Shown: positions 34,266 to 44,513, counted from the first letter of the stretch. The stretch: 64,000 nt of DNA from Ferdinandcohnia humi_A (GCA_047608075.1 JBLKRX010000009.1:1-64000); one strand, 5' to 3'. Notes: generated by a model not told the origin, from the sequence alone. Translations and numbers: made by a program.

Positions 34266-34318
34266 TGCATAAAAATAGACCAAATCCTTGTTTCGATTTG
34301 GTCCCTATCTCCCCGCAA

Positions 34319-34765
34319 TTAATCCCTTTTCTTTCGTGAAGGGAGCTCATTTTCCTCAGCAAATTCTGTTTGATAGCTTGGTCTGAATTGTTGCTGTCTA
34401 TTTTGTTTGTAGTCTTTATTATTCAGAACCTTGTTTTGCATATATGCGTGAAAGATTGCTTCACTTGCCCCAATTGCCAATGAAGACACCAATGCAGCTG
34501 TTACTAACGAAGGAGTACGTTCAAGAAACATATAGCTCAGAGCCCAAATGGTGAAGAACGCCAGTCCAATATCCGCAACTGTTGCAATCAGGTTTCCCAT
34601 TCTAGGTAGAATGAATAAATCACCAAGAATATACGCAACAGCTGTGACAAGCAAACTAATTAAAAGTAGCTCTCCTACTGAAGTATCTCCAAAAATACCT
34701 AGTAATGACAAAATAACGATAGAAACCACGATAAATTTTATTCCTAGTGCTTTCAGATGCTTCAT
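34319..34765 (-). CDS. DUF2512 (YndM-like) membrane protein
   Basis: 148 residues with four membrane helices in the first 100 residues, then a basic, Gln/Asn-rich cytoplasmic tail ending SRKKRD. The layout and the GDLFILPRMGN segment match the DUF2512 family, of which Bacillus YndM is a member. Function unknown. Single-gene unit. Confidence 0.75.
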   Translation of the reverse strand: MKHLKALGIKFIVVSIVILSLLGIFGDTSVGELLLISLLVTAVAYILGDLFILPRMGNLIATVADIGLAFFTIWALSYMFLERTPSLVTAALVSSLAIGASEAIFHAYMQNKVLNNKDYKQNRQQQFRPSYQTEFAEENELPSRKKRD

Positions 34766-34900
34766 ATCATCAATAATCTCCTTCTATTCCAATTGTAGTA
34801 TTAGCATTTGATGTTATTTATAGGAATATAAACGGAAATTTACGGAAATTCTTTATGTTGTAGTGCCATCTATCTACAGTATTAGCATTACAAAAATGAA

Positions 34901-34923
34901 AGAACTCCCTTAAATGGAGTTCT
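34901..34923 (-). terminator. Terminator of yfiB-yfiC
   Basis: AGAACTCC and GGAGTTCT pair around seven bases, with TTTCATTTTT following on the minus strand. It overlaps the yfiC stop codon. Confidence 0.8.
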
Positions 34924-36716
34924 TACATGACTTGTTTATTAAATTGACTATAGAAAAGATTATGGTAATTGCCTTTTTCTGAAAGAAGCGACTCATGAGT
35001 ACCCTTTTCTACAATTTCGCCTTCATTCAATACAATAATTTGATCAGCTCTTTCAATCGTATTCAATCTGTGGGCAATAATAAAGCTTGTTCTACCCTGC
35101 ATTAAACGTTGAAGCGCCTCTTGAATTCTCATTTCGGTAACCGTATCAATGCTACTTGTAGCTTCATCTAAAATTAAAATAGATGGATTTGCTAGAATTG
35201 CACGGGCTATAGACAAAAGTTGTTTTTGACCCTGACTAATACCACTTCCATCCTGCTTCAAGACGGTATCATATTGATTGGGCAATTTCATAATGAACGA
35301 ATGAGCATTCGCTTGTTTAGCTGCGTTAATGACTTCTTCATCGGTTGCATCTAGTTTTCCATACCGTATATTTTCTTTTATTGAAGCTTGAAATAAATAT
35401 GAATCCTGTAAAACAAATCCCATTTTCTGACGGAGGCTATCTCTCGTTATAGTGGTACTATTCATTCCATCAATTAGAATTTCACCTGTGTCAGGGTCAT
35501 AAAATCTTGATAATAAATTTATTATTGTCGTTTTACCTGCACCAGTAGGTCCCACAAAGGCTACAGATTGACCAGCTTTTACTTGGAAGCTAACATCTTT
35601 AATAGTGTTCCCCCCCTTTTCATAGGAGAAACTTACATGTTTATATTCCACATCACCATTGATTGTATCGATAGCCTTTGCCTCAAGTTCATCCTTTGCT
35701 TCAAGCTCTTCATCAAGAATATCAAATACACGTTCTGCTCCTGCGATGGCTGACAATAAGGTATTAAATTGGTTTGCAAGATCGTTTAATGGGCGGGTAA
35801 ACTGTCTTGAATACTCAGCAAATATTACAATTGTACCAATTGTAATCGCATTGTTTAATGCTAGGACTCCTCCAACCCCAGCGATAATCGCAAAACTCGC
35901 ATTATTTAATACGTTCATCAACTTTGGAATAAAACCTGAATATGCCTGTGCTAAATAGCCAGCATTCTTAAGCTTGGCACTCTTCTTTAAAAACTCATTG
36001 ATTACTGTTTCCTCTTGAGAAAATGTTTTAACGATTCGTTGACCTGAAATAGTTTCTTCAATAAATCCATTCAACTCTCCTAGATGTCGCTGTTGTTCCT
36101 TGAACAGTTTTCCTGTACGATTTGTTATCCACTTCAATCCCATGAACATTAATGGAATGATAATCAACGTTATCAAAGTTAATAATGGGCTAAGCCATAG
36201 CATGATGGTAATTGTACCGATTAACGTTAATAAGCTTGAGAAAATTTGGATAACTGAAGAATTAAGTGTAGAACTTACATTTTCTATATCATTTGTAACA
36301 CGACTCATTAATTCTCCATGCTGTCTTTTATCAAAGAAATGTACTGGAAGACGATGTAGCTGGCTAAACAGCTCTGTTCTCATGGAAAAGACTGTATTTT
36401 GTGCAATCCCTACCATCCAATAGTTTTGAAACCATAACGATAGAGAATGTAGAATGTAAATAACTACCAATGCGTATAAAAGAAGAAGTATCCCTTGATA
36501 ATCCTTGGTTACAATAAAATGGTCGATTCCTTGGCCTAATAGATATGGTCCTAAGAGACCTAATCCAGAACTAATGAAAACCATTGCTAATACGGCATAT
36601 AACAGTTTTCTATTAACAGCTAGGTACGACCAAATTCTTTTTATCGTTTCCATTCTATTTTTTGATGTAGTATTTTTCATTTTATGCTGGAAAGGTTTAC
36701 GAATTCGCAGAAACAT
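34923..36716 (-). CDS. yfiC: ABC exporter half-transporter YfiC
   Basis: 597 residues from the ATG at 36716, with GGGGAGGG about 11 bases upstream. Six membrane helices come first, then an ATPase domain: Walker A GPTGAGKTT, Walker B ILILDEATSSID with the catalytic Glu, and the switch His in FIIAHRLNT. Its signature is ISQGQKQ instead of LSGGQ. The start overlaps the yfiB stop by 20 bases. In a heterodimer this protein supplies the competent Walker site, and its odd signature faces the partner's degenerate site. Likely exports drugs or amphipathic compounds. Confidence 0.88.
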   Translation of the reverse strand: MFLRIRKPFQHKMKNTTSKNRMETIKRIWSYLAVNRKLLYAVLAMVFISSGLGLLGPYLLGQGIDHFIVTKDYQGILLLLYALVVIYILHSLSLWFQNYWMVGIAQNTVFSMRTELFSQLHRLPVHFFDKRQHGELMSRVTNDIENVSSTLNSSVIQIFSSLLTLIGTITIMLWLSPLLTLITLIIIPLMFMGLKWITNRTGKLFKEQQRHLGELNGFIEETISGQRIVKTFSQEETVINEFLKKSAKLKNAGYLAQAYSGFIPKLMNVLNNASFAIIAGVGGVLALNNAITIGTIVIFAEYSRQFTRPLNDLANQFNTLLSAIAGAERVFDILDEELEAKDELEAKAIDTINGDVEYKHVSFSYEKGGNTIKDVSFQVKAGQSVAFVGPTGAGKTTIINLLSRFYDPDTGEILIDGMNSTTITRDSLRQKMGFVLQDSYLFQASIKENIRYGKLDATDEEVINAAKQANAHSFIMKLPNQYDTVLKQDGSGISQGQKQLLSIARAILANPSILILDEATSSIDTVTEMRIQEALQRLMQGRTSFIIAHRLNTIERADQIIVLNEGEIVEKGTHESLLSEKGNYHNLFYSQFNKQVM

Positions 36717-38436
36717 ATTTGTGTGCACCCTCCCCAAACTGAGATTCAACTACTTTTTGATAAAAAGGAGAAGTCTCGGATAACTCCTCATGACTTCCTA
36801 AGCCAATTACCTTTCCATCCTCTATTAATAAAATTGAATCTGCTGCCATTGCAGTATATATCTTTGACGTAATAATTATCGTTGTACATTTGTACCTACG
36901 TAATTCAGCAAGTAGTTTTGCTTCTGTTTTTAAATCTAATGCACTAGTACTATCGTCAAGCAATAAGATTCTTGGATTTCTAACAAGAGCTCTTGCGATG
37001 GAAATTCTCTGCTTTTGACCTCCTGATAAGTTTACACCCTTTTGACCGATAATCGTTTCATATTGTAATGGAAACTTTATAATCGTTTCATGAATTTGAG
37101 CACTTTTTGCTACCTCAATAATTTCATCCATGGAAGCATGTTGGTTTCCCCACTTGATATTTTCCTTTATCGTACCTGTAAATAACAACGCCTCTTGTGG
37201 TACAAAGCCAATTTGTTTCCTCAATTCATCAAGACTAACTGATTTGACATCTACATCATCAATTGAGACACTTCCACTTGTTGCATCATAAAGTCTTGGT
37301 ATCAATTGGAAAAATGTGCTTTTCCCTGATCCTGTAGCCCCTAATACAGCAAGAGTCTTACCCGCTTCAACAGAAAAAGACATTTTTTGAAGTACCTTAG
37401 TCTTGGTACCTGGGTATGTAAATTCTACATTTTTAAATGTAACGTTACCTTCAGCTCGTGGAAGGCTATTAGGCTCATTATTTTCAATTAAATCTACTTC
37501 AGTATCTAACACTTCAACTAGGCGTTGTGAGGAAGCTCTTGCTCTTGAAAAATGCATGATAATCCATGAAAAAACAGATAATGCACCAGTAATACGAGTC
37601 GCATAATTGATAATTGCAACTACCTCACCTACCTGTGCTTCTCCTGTATTTACATCAATACTTCCAAACCAGAGAATGGCAAGGATACTTCCGTTCATCA
37701 GCAGTAAGAGGACAGGCATAGTAAGTTCAATCAAGCGAAGGGTTGTCACAGTGCGGTCTTTAAGCTGTTGATTTGCATAGAAAAACCTGTTTGTTTCATG
37801 CTTCCAACGAACAAATGCTTTGATTAATCTCATACCTGAGAGGTTTTCGCGCATAACTCCATTTACATTGTCTAGTTTATCTTGAACAGACTGAAAAAGC
37901 TTTCTTGCCTTAGTCATTACATAGATAAGAAATCCGACTAATAGTGGAATCGTAATTATGAGCATAAGGGCTAGCTTAATATTCACTACCAATGCCATTA
38001 TCATTCCAAATACAATAAGTAATGGAGCGCGGAGCATTATACGTAAACTCATAAAAACCGTATTTTGTAACTGAGTGACGTCATATGTCATTCTTGTTAT
38101 CAAAGAGGCTGTTTCAAATTTTTGAAGATTTGAAAAAGAAAAAGCCTGTATTTTTCCGAACAATTCCTTTCTTACATCATAAGCAAAGCTTTGACTGGTT
38201 TGTGATGCAAAAAATGAATTTACAATACCTGAAATAAAGGCAATTAAAGAGATACCGACCATAAAAATTCCCCATTTTATGACTACAGAGAGGTCATTTT
38301 TTAGGATACCCTCATCAATTATTTTTGCCATCAGCAATGGTTGCCATAGCTCTACTGCCAATTCTAACAGTGTTAAAAACAATGCTACCGCGATTGGTAA
38401 CCGATACGGCTTTAAAAAAGATAACATTCGTAACAT
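36697..38436 (-). CDS. yfiB: ABC exporter half-transporter YfiB
   Basis: 579 residues: six membrane helices, then an ATPase with Walker A GATGSGKST and canonical signature NLSGGQKQ. Its catalytic Glu after Walker B is Asp (ILLLDDSTSALD), and the switch-region His is missing (IIITSKIYTA). Both changes mark a non-hydrolytic site, as in BmrC/BmrD-type heterodimers. It is first in the operon and overlaps yfiC. Together they are the YfiB/YfiC exporter known in Bacillus. Confidence 0.88.
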   Translation of the reverse strand: MLRMLSFLKPYRLPIAVALFLTLLELAVELWQPLLMAKIIDEGILKNDLSVVIKWGIFMVGISLIAFISGIVNSFFASQTSQSFAYDVRKELFGKIQAFSFSNLQKFETASLITRMTYDVTQLQNTVFMSLRIMLRAPLLIVFGMIMALVVNIKLALMLIITIPLLVGFLIYVMTKARKLFQSVQDKLDNVNGVMRENLSGMRLIKAFVRWKHETNRFFYANQQLKDRTVTTLRLIELTMPVLLLLMNGSILAILWFGSIDVNTGEAQVGEVVAIINYATRITGALSVFSWIIMHFSRARASSQRLVEVLDTEVDLIENNEPNSLPRAEGNVTFKNVEFTYPGTKTKVLQKMSFSVEAGKTLAVLGATGSGKSTFFQLIPRLYDATSGSVSIDDVDVKSVSLDELRKQIGFVPQEALLFTGTIKENIKWGNQHASMDEIIEVAKSAQIHETIIKFPLQYETIIGQKGVNLSGGQKQRISIARALVRNPRILLLDDSTSALDLKTEAKLLAELRRYKCTTIIITSKIYTAMAADSILLIEDGKVIGLGSHEELSETSPFYQKVVESQFGEGAHKYVSANS

Positions 38437-38577
38437 AAAAAGCCCCCAACGTATGTAACTGACTCTAATACTTCGTTTTCCGAATTATTATTATAGTGAC
38501 TATCATACAATAATTTTTTATAAAATTCACTTAAAATATGATTCTTTTATACGTACGTTTAGTTCTTACATAGAAAA

Positions 38578-38603
38578 AACCACTTCCTATTTAGGAAATG
38601 GTT
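38578..38603 (-). terminator. Terminator of the epimerase-like gene
   Basis: On the minus strand AACCATTTCCTA and TAGGAAGTGGTT form a 12-position stem with one G-T pair, followed by TTTTTTC. Confidence 0.85.
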
Positions 38604-38616
38604 GTAATATATCCAA

Positions 38617-39627
38617 TTATTTTATTGTTGAAGCTTGCCATTTCTCTAATAACTCTTTCTCTTTTTCCTTGGTGAGTCCAGCTAATGTGACTTTTCCACC
38701 CTTTTCTCTCAGATTCCATCCAATTGTTGCTTCAACTGTTTCTTTAAGTGGTCTAAATTGTAAGCCATTATCTATCGCTTTAGAGATATCAACTGTGAGC
38801 ATACCCTTCATCTCTTTTTGTCCAGGAATGGAAGGTAGCCAGAATGGCATTTCAACCCAAGGACCAACACTGTTTTCAAGTAAAAATTGTTCATCAACAA
38901 GTTTAACTTTAACTTCCTTATTTGTAGCTGCTTTACAAGTTTCAAGTAAATCTCCAAAGGTTGTTTCACTTTCGGGACCAGTTGCATTAAATGTTCCTGT
39001 TTTATTACTCTCGATACAGTCAAGTGTCCAGATTGCTAGGTCTCTAACATCAATCCATTGCACCGGTTGGTCTAAACAATTTGGTGCAACAATGTCTCCC
39101 CCATCATAGAAACGCATCGGCCAGTATGTAAAACGATCAGTAGGGTCATCTGGTCCTACAATTAGACCAGGACGGATAATCAAATGTTGACTTGGTAGAC
39201 TTTTTCTGACTTGTTCTTCACAAAGAGCCTTTAAAGGACCATATGTTTCACCATTCACTTCTTCTATCGTTTGATCTGTTAGTTTACCGACAGTATCAGA
39301 CTCTGTAATTCCAGTATGACTAAAGTCATCATATACAGAAATTGTTGAGATAAACGTATAGTTTTTTACTTGATCTTTTAAGAGTTTAACAGAGTCTCCT
39401 ACTATTCTCGGAACATAACCTGAAGTGTCAATGACTGCATCCCATGATCTTCCCTTTAACCTCTCTAAATTACCATCTCGGTCTCCAATGATTGTTTCAA
39501 CCTCTGGAAATAAATTTGGATTGTTTTTGCCACGATTAAAAAGTGTTATCTCGTGACCGCGTTTCAAAGCCTCAAGTACGAAATGCTTCCCTAGAAATTT
39601 TGTCCCACCAAGAATTAATAATTTCAT
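38617..39627 (-). CDS. NAD-dependent epimerase/reductase-like protein (extended SDR)
   Basis: 336 residues. The nucleotide-binding LILGGTKFLGKHF opens the protein, followed by ITLFNRGK. The active-site region has STISVYDD and TYGPLKALCE, a Tyr-x3-Lys in the expected place. IIRPGLIVGPDDPTDRF follows, then a C-terminal substrate domain. It resembles isoflavone-reductase-like or UDP-sugar epimerase-like proteins. Substrate unknown. Single-gene unit. Confidence 0.75.
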   Translation of the reverse strand: MKLLILGGTKFLGKHFVLEALKRGHEITLFNRGKNNPNLFPEVETIIGDRDGNLERLKGRSWDAVIDTSGYVPRIVGDSVKLLKDQVKNYTFISTISVYDDFSHTGITESDTVGKLTDQTIEEVNGETYGPLKALCEEQVRKSLPSQHLIIRPGLIVGPDDPTDRFTYWPMRFYDGGDIVAPNCLDQPVQWIDVRDLAIWTLDCIESNKTGTFNATGPESETTFGDLLETCKAATNKEVKVKLVDEQFLLENSVGPWVEMPFWLPSIPGQKEMKGMLTVDISKAIDNGLQFRPLKETVEATIGWNLREKGGKVTLAGLTKEKEKELLEKWQASTIK

Positions 39628-39723
39628 TATACGTTCCCCCTTCTTTTAAAAATGACTAGTCGGTTTAATAATAGTAAACCATATTTTTGACTTACTTTCC
39701 AATTATTTATTCCAGAAATTGAA

Positions 39724-39755
39724 AAAACACCAAAAGAGAATACTTTTGATGTTTT
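39724..39755 (-). terminator. Terminator of the MFS drug-efflux gene
   Basis: AAAACACCAAAAG and CTTTTGATGTTTT form a 13-position stem with one mismatch around six bases. Confidence 0.8.
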
Positions 39756-39761
39756 CCTAGT

Positions 39762-41096
39762 CTAATCCTGTTGTAGCTTTTGAAAATATAATTTTTGACT
39801 CACTATAAAGCTGATGGCAATGGCAACTGTTATAGAAGCTAACATGTATAAAACAAGATCATTCATACCTGCCTCAACTGTAGCTTGGCGTGTAATGAGC
39901 ATTCCCATTATGCTTGCACCAAAGGTCGTGCCGATGTTTCTGGCAAAGAAATGTAGACTTGTTGATAAACCCTTCTGATGAATTTCTGCTAATTCTTGAG
40001 ACCCAATTGTCCCAATTGTAACAACGAGCCCGAACGCAAATCCTTGGACTGTTAAAAGTGTAAAAATATACCAAAAACTTGTATCCTTGTTAATGAAGAA
40101 TGCAAGAATAGCAGAAACCATTAGCAAACCATTTCCAATGAAAATAGTATTTTTGTATCCATATTTAATGATTAGTCTTCCAGAAGGTACACTCGCAACT
40201 AACCAGCCCATACTCATTCCAAATAACACTAAGCCACTTACAATAATAGAAGTACCCTGTACCTCCTGCATAAAGAGCGGTACGTAGTTGGAAAATGCAA
40301 AAATACTTATGAAAACTAAGAAGCCATTTAGGTTTAACCATGACAGACTTTTATTATTCAATATTTCTAAGGGTATAAAGCGCTTATTTGAATTTTTCTC
40401 TGCAAAGTAAAACGCAATTAAGAATATGACACCAATCACATTATATATTACAAGATAATTTGTTGTGATCGTATTCATCAAAAAAGCTAACATTGTACCG
40501 GTAAATAAGAAAGCACTTGTGTAATTTAATGGATCCTTAGACTTTGTAATGCTTTCTTTATAAGGAATAAGTAGCAAAAGTACGATGATACCAATAGGGA
40601 TATTAATAAAGAAAATCCAGCGCCATGTCACTGCTTCAACAAAGAAGCCTCCAATTAATGGGGCAATTACTGCAGCTATTCCCCACATAGCTGAAAAGAA
40701 ACCCTGAATTTTACCACGTTTCTCCATCGAATATAAATCACCTGCAATAATCATAGTAAGTGGTGTCACGCCACCTGCTCCTAATCCTTGAATACCACGG
40801 TAGATAATAAGTTCTATCATGGAATCTGCTAAACCGCAAAGCAATGAGCCTATTGTAAATAGAATAATAGCAAAGCTGAAAATCTTCTTTCTACCGTACA
40901 TATCAGCTAACTTCCCAAATATCGGAAGTGAGACAGTTGAAAATAAAACATAAATTGAGAACATCCATCCATAAAACTTATAACCACCAAGAGTTTCCGC
41001 GATTGTGGGGGCTGTTGTTTGAAGAATTGTTGTGTCCATAGCACTAATAAGCATGGCCAACACAATACTAACTAAAACAAAAGGTCTTGATTTCAT
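39762..41096 (-). CDS. MFS efflux transporter, DHA2 (14-helix) type
   Basis: 444 residues from the ATG at 41096 (AAAGGGGAAG upstream); an in-frame ATG ten codons earlier lacks a site. It opens VLVSIVLAMLISAMDTTILQ, which holds the acidic residue typical of helix 1 in DHA2 pumps. The motif-A loop is GKLADMYGRKKIF and motif C is GGVTPL-type in the fifth helix (GLGAGGVTPLTMII). Twelve to fourteen membrane helices. It exports drugs or metabolites by proton antiport. No adjacent TetR-type regulator is present. Confidence 0.85.
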   Translation of the reverse strand: MKSRPFVLVSIVLAMLISAMDTTILQTTAPTIAETLGGYKFYGWMFSIYVLFSTVSLPIFGKLADMYGRKKIFSFAIILFTIGSLLCGLADSMIELIIYRGIQGLGAGGVTPLTMIIAGDLYSMEKRGKIQGFFSAMWGIAAVIAPLIGGFFVEAVTWRWIFFINIPIGIIVLLLLIPYKESITKSKDPLNYTSAFLFTGTMLAFLMNTITTNYLVIYNVIGVIFLIAFYFAEKNSNKRFIPLEILNNKSLSWLNLNGFLVFISIFAFSNYVPLFMQEVQGTSIIVSGLVLFGMSMGWLVASVPSGRLIIKYGYKNTIFIGNGLLMVSAILAFFINKDTSFWYIFTLLTVQGFAFGLVVTIGTIGSQELAEIHQKGLSTSLHFFARNIGTTFGASIMGMLITRQATVEAGMNDLVLYMLASITVAIAISFIVSQKLYFQKLQQD

Positions 41097-41200
41097 ATAT
41101 GTCTTCCCCTTTAAGTGTAGAATCACTCTATTATACCTACAGATATTGGAAAAGAAAAGCTCAATATAATATATGGTTATTTTAGAAATTCATCTAGTCT

Positions 41201-41229
41201 TTGTAGGACAATTACTTTTCAACTATAAT
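41201..41229 (+). promoter_or_regulatory. Sigma-A-type promoter of corA
   Basis: TTGTAG at 41201-41206, a 17-base spacer and a perfect TATAAT at 41224-41229, about 33 bases before the corA start. I see no magnesium riboswitch in the short leader. Confidence 0.7.
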
Positions 41230-41261
41230 AAGTAATATTCTATGTTGAGTGAGGTACATAC

Positions 41262-42212
41262 ATGATACGTATTGTTGCGGTTACAGAACAAAATGAAGTA
41301 TTGACGGATGTTCCTATTAAAAAGATTAAAGAACTTGCATGTAAGTGGTACTGGATAGATTTTGATCGACCAACTGATTCCGAAATTGAAGAATTGACTG
41401 CCACTTTACAATTCCATCCGTTAGCAATTGAGGATTGCATTCATGTCTTACAAAGACCAAAATTAGATTTTTATGAACAAAATACGTTTTTTGTAACACA
41501 TAGTCTTCATCAAGAAACAATTGAAAAAGAAGAAATCAATATGTTCTTAAGTGAAAAATATATTGTTACCTTCCATTTAAAACATTCTGCTGAGGTAGAT
41601 GATGTGTGGAATCGTCTTCTTTTATCAAAAAAGCCTGGTAAATGGGAGCCATCGCTCGTCTTATATCATGTCATTGATAAGCTTGTGGATAATTATTTTC
41701 CAATCGTCTATCAACTAGAGGACACGCTTAACGAAATTGAAAACAACTCGAACCAAAAGTCCATGGAGGAGCTCCTCGATGAGCTTTTCGATACAAGACA
41801 TAATCTACTTACTCTTCGTCACACAGTAATGCCAATGCGCGATCTGGTGTATCGAATGATCAATTCTCATCGCCTCGATAGCATTAAACACCGATTGGAA
41901 TATTTTTATGATATTCATGATCACTTATTGAGGCTCACAGAAAAAATTGACGCTAACCGGGAGCTAACCGCGGATATTCGAGATAGCTATCTGTCGTTAA
42001 ACTCACATCAAACAAACAAAGTCATGCGAATCCTAACAGTTATCACAACCATTTTCATGCCACTAACGTTCATTGCTGGAATATATGGAATGAACTTTAG
42101 TCATATGCCAGAGCTTACTTATCGAAACGGGTACTTTGCGGTACTAGGAATCATGTTTTTGATAGGGATTGGGATGTTCTTGTGGTTTAAAAAGAAGGGT
42201 TGGTTTCGCTGA
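41262..42212 (+). CDS. corA: CorA-family magnesium transporter
   Basis: 316 residues. The long cytoplasmic funnel domain comes first (WYWIDFDRPTDSEI, HFHPLAIEDC-like QFHPLAIEDCIH). Two C-terminal membrane helices follow, with the signature GMN in IYGMNFSHMPEL at the pore mouth and a basic tail (KKKGW). It forms a pentameric channel for Mg or related divalent ions. Own promoter upstream; a 20-bp repeat array lies downstream. Confidence 0.92.
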   Translation: MIRIVAVTEQNEVLTDVPIKKIKELACKWYWIDFDRPTDSEIEELTATLQFHPLAIEDCIHVLQRPKLDFYEQNTFFVTHSLHQETIEKEEINMFLSEKYIVTFHLKHSAEVDDVWNRLLLSKKPGKWEPSLVLYHVIDKLVDNYFPIVYQLEDTLNEIENNSNQKSMEELLDELFDTRHNLLTLRHTVMPMRDLVYRMINSHRLDSIKHRLEYFYDIHDHLLRLTEKIDANRELTADIRDSYLSLNSHQTNKVMRILTVITTIFMPLTFIAGIYGMNFSHMPELTYRNGYFAVLGIMFLIGIGMFLWFKKKGWFR

Positions 42213-42410
42213 GTAATGGTATAGTTGTGCTGGATATTCAATTGGAATTCGTATTTTTATATTGTAAATCTGATTATTTTCTACCTTATTAGTGATTTTA
42301 TTACATTTCAAAACAAAAAATGGTACTTCAGGACTTAATGTTCTTCAAAAAGGCTGAGTTTTTACTCTCAGATACGGTAAAAAAGAACTTTTTCTTTTTG
42401 CTTGATAGTT

Positions 42411-42490
42411 CTATGGTTATTATTTTTGTTTTATGGTCGTTATTTTTGCTCTATGGTCGTTATTTCGTTTCTATGGTCGTTAGCTACATT
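42411..42490. repeat. 20-bp tandem repeat, locus 1
   Basis: Four units with the core YTATGGTCGTTATTT start at 42411, 42431, 42451 and 42471, an exact 20-base period. The same core recurs at 58576-58695. It lies between corA and pepF, and no open frame crosses it. Confidence 0.8.
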
Positions 42491-42499
42491 TCGATATAA

Positions 42500-42535
42500 A
42501 GAGGTGTTCGAAAATCCACATTTTCGAACACCTCT
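42500..42535. repeat. Perfect 16-bp inverted repeat, possible terminator
   Basis: AGAGGTGTTCGAAAAT and ATTTTCGAACACCTCT pair perfectly around CCAC. There is no U run on the plus strand, although the minus side has TTTATA. It may end corA transcription that has run through the 20-bp array. Confidence 0.65.
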
Positions 42536-42696
42536 CTAACTGCGGCTTTATTTCACTAACTACAAAGAGGTTATACATATAAATATAAAATTATCTTTAA
42601 CTTTCTGAAAATACTATTAATATTTCTCTATTTTAGTATATAATACTTTTAGGGTTACGAAATAATTGCTTTTTATATTTGAAAGGAGAAAAGACG

Positions 42697-44511
42697 ATGA
42701 CAACAGTTAAAGAAAAACTATTAACTCGTGCTGAAGTTTCTGTTGAAGAAACTTGGCAGCTCGAAGACTTGTTTGAAACAATAGAGAAATGGGAAGAAGA
42801 ATTAGCAGCAATTGAAGAAGCAGTTCCTACCGTTACGAAATACAAAGGACACCTTTCTGAGAGTGCAAAAACACTATTAGATTGCTTACTTGCTAGAGAA
42901 GAGCTTCAAAAACGAATGGTATTAGCTGCAACGTATGCAAGCCTGCGTTTTTCAGAGGATGCTACAAACCCAGTAAACCAAGGAAATTCTGCGCGCGTCG
43001 CTTCTGTTTATTCAGCAATAAATGCAGCTCTTTCCTTTATTGAATCAGAAATTCTAGCATTACCAAAAGGTACTGTAGAAACATACATAACTGAAGAAAA
43101 AGGATTAGAAGTATTTCAGAAGAATTTAAATCTTATTCTTGAGAAGAAACCTCATACCCTTTCTCCTGAAACGGAAGAAGCATTAGCAGCATTAGGTGAG
43201 ATCCATGACGCTCCATATATGATATACCAACGAAGCAAAGCTTCAGATATGACTTTCTCCTCCTTTGAAGATGAAGAAGGCAATGAATTACCATTATCTT
43301 TCGCACTATTTGAAGATCGTTACGAGCTATCAGAGAATACCACTATTAGACGTAATGCGTACGAAGCTTTTTCTAAATCATTAAAGCAATATCAAAATAC
43401 TTTTGCTGCTGCATATGCAACCGAAGTAAAAAAACAAGTTGCACTATCAAAACTACGTAACTATGAATCTGTGACACATATGCTGTTACATCCACAGCAG
43501 GTTACATTAGAAATGTACAATAATCAATTGGATATTATCCAAAATGAACTTGCTCCACATATGCGTAAGTTAGCAAACCTACGTAGACGTGTGCTTGGCT
43601 TAGATACAATGCGTTTCTGTGATTTAAAAGCACCGCTTGACCCAGAATTTAACCCGAAAACGACTTATGAAGAAGCATCACAAACTATTCTCGAAGCTTT
43701 AAAGGTTATGGGGCCTGAGTACAGTGCTATTATGGAAAAAGGGCTTACTGAGCGTTGGGTAGATCTTCCTGCTAACGTTGGAAAATCAACTGGTGCATTC
43801 TGTTCAAGTCCTTATGGATCACATCCATACATTTTAATAACTTGGACTGATACAATGCGCGGTGCATTTATTTTGGCTCACGAATTAGGCCATGCCGGTC
43901 ATTTCTATTTAGCCAATAAACATCAACGTATTGGAAATACACGTCCATCAACATATTTTATAGAAGCACCTTCTACAATGAATGAGTTACTCTTAGCTGA
44001 GTATCTTCTATCCAAAACAGAGGACAAGAGAATGAGACGTTGGGTTATCCTACAATTGTTAGGAACCTACTATCATAATTTTGTGACTCACTTGCTTGAA
44101 GGAGAATACCAACGTAGAGTCTATTCATTGGCTGAACAAGGTAAAGCTATCACTGCTCCTGCCTTAAGCTCAATTAAACATGATGTATTGACTTCATTCT
44201 GGGGAGACTCTGTAGAAATTGATGATGCGGCAAGCTTAACATGGATGCGCCAGCCTCACTACTATATGGGTCTATATCCATACACATACTCTGCTGGTCT
44301 TACAGCATCAACTGCAGTTCACGGATTAATCAAGGAAGAAGGTCAGCCAGTAGTTGATCGTTGGTTAGAAGTTCTAAAAGCTGGTGGTACAATGAAGCCT
44401 CTTGAATTAATGAAATATGCTGGAGTTGACATGTCAAAACCAGATGCAATTCGAAAAGCAGTTTCCTATGTTGGAGAATTAGTATCTGAATTGGAAGCTT
44501 TATACGAATAA
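42697..44511 (+). CDS. pepF: Oligoendopeptidase F
   Basis: 604 residues from the ATG at 42697, which follows GAAAGGAG. An M3 metallopeptidase: zinc motif HELGHAGHFYL (about residue 394) with the third ligand in FIEAPSTMNELLL 26 residues on. It cleaves oligopeptides of about 7-17 residues in the cytoplasm, and in Bacillus it can act on signalling peptides. Length matches the family (about 600). Own terminator, so monocistronic. Confidence 0.93.
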   Translation: MTTVKEKLLTRAEVSVEETWQLEDLFETIEKWEEELAAIEEAVPTVTKYKGHLSESAKTLLDCLLAREELQKRMVLAATYASLRFSEDATNPVNQGNSARVASVYSAINAALSFIESEILALPKGTVETYITEEKGLEVFQKNLNLILEKKPHTLSPETEEALAALGEIHDAPYMIYQRSKASDMTFSSFEDEEGNELPLSFALFEDRYELSENTTIRRNAYEAFSKSLKQYQNTFAAAYATEVKKQVALSKLRNYESVTHMLLHPQQVTLEMYNNQLDIIQNELAPHMRKLANLRRRVLGLDTMRFCDLKAPLDPEFNPKTTYEEASQTILEALKVMGPEYSAIMEKGLTERWVDLPANVGKSTGAFCSSPYGSHPYILITWTDTMRGAFILAHELGHAGHFYLANKHQRIGNTRPSTYFIEAPSTMNELLLAEYLLSKTEDKRMRRWVILQLLGTYYHNFVTHLLEGEYQRRVYSLAEQGKAITAPALSSIKHDVLTSFWGDSVEIDDAASLTWMRQPHYYMGLYPYTYSAGLTASTAVHGLIKEEGQPVVDRWLEVLKAGGTMKPLELMKYAGVDMSKPDAIRKAVSYVGELVSELEALYE

Positions 44512-44513
44512 AA

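Noticed and set aside
38669..39109. 146-codon plus-strand open frame
   Set aside because: Antisense to the epimerase-like gene, with no ribosome site.
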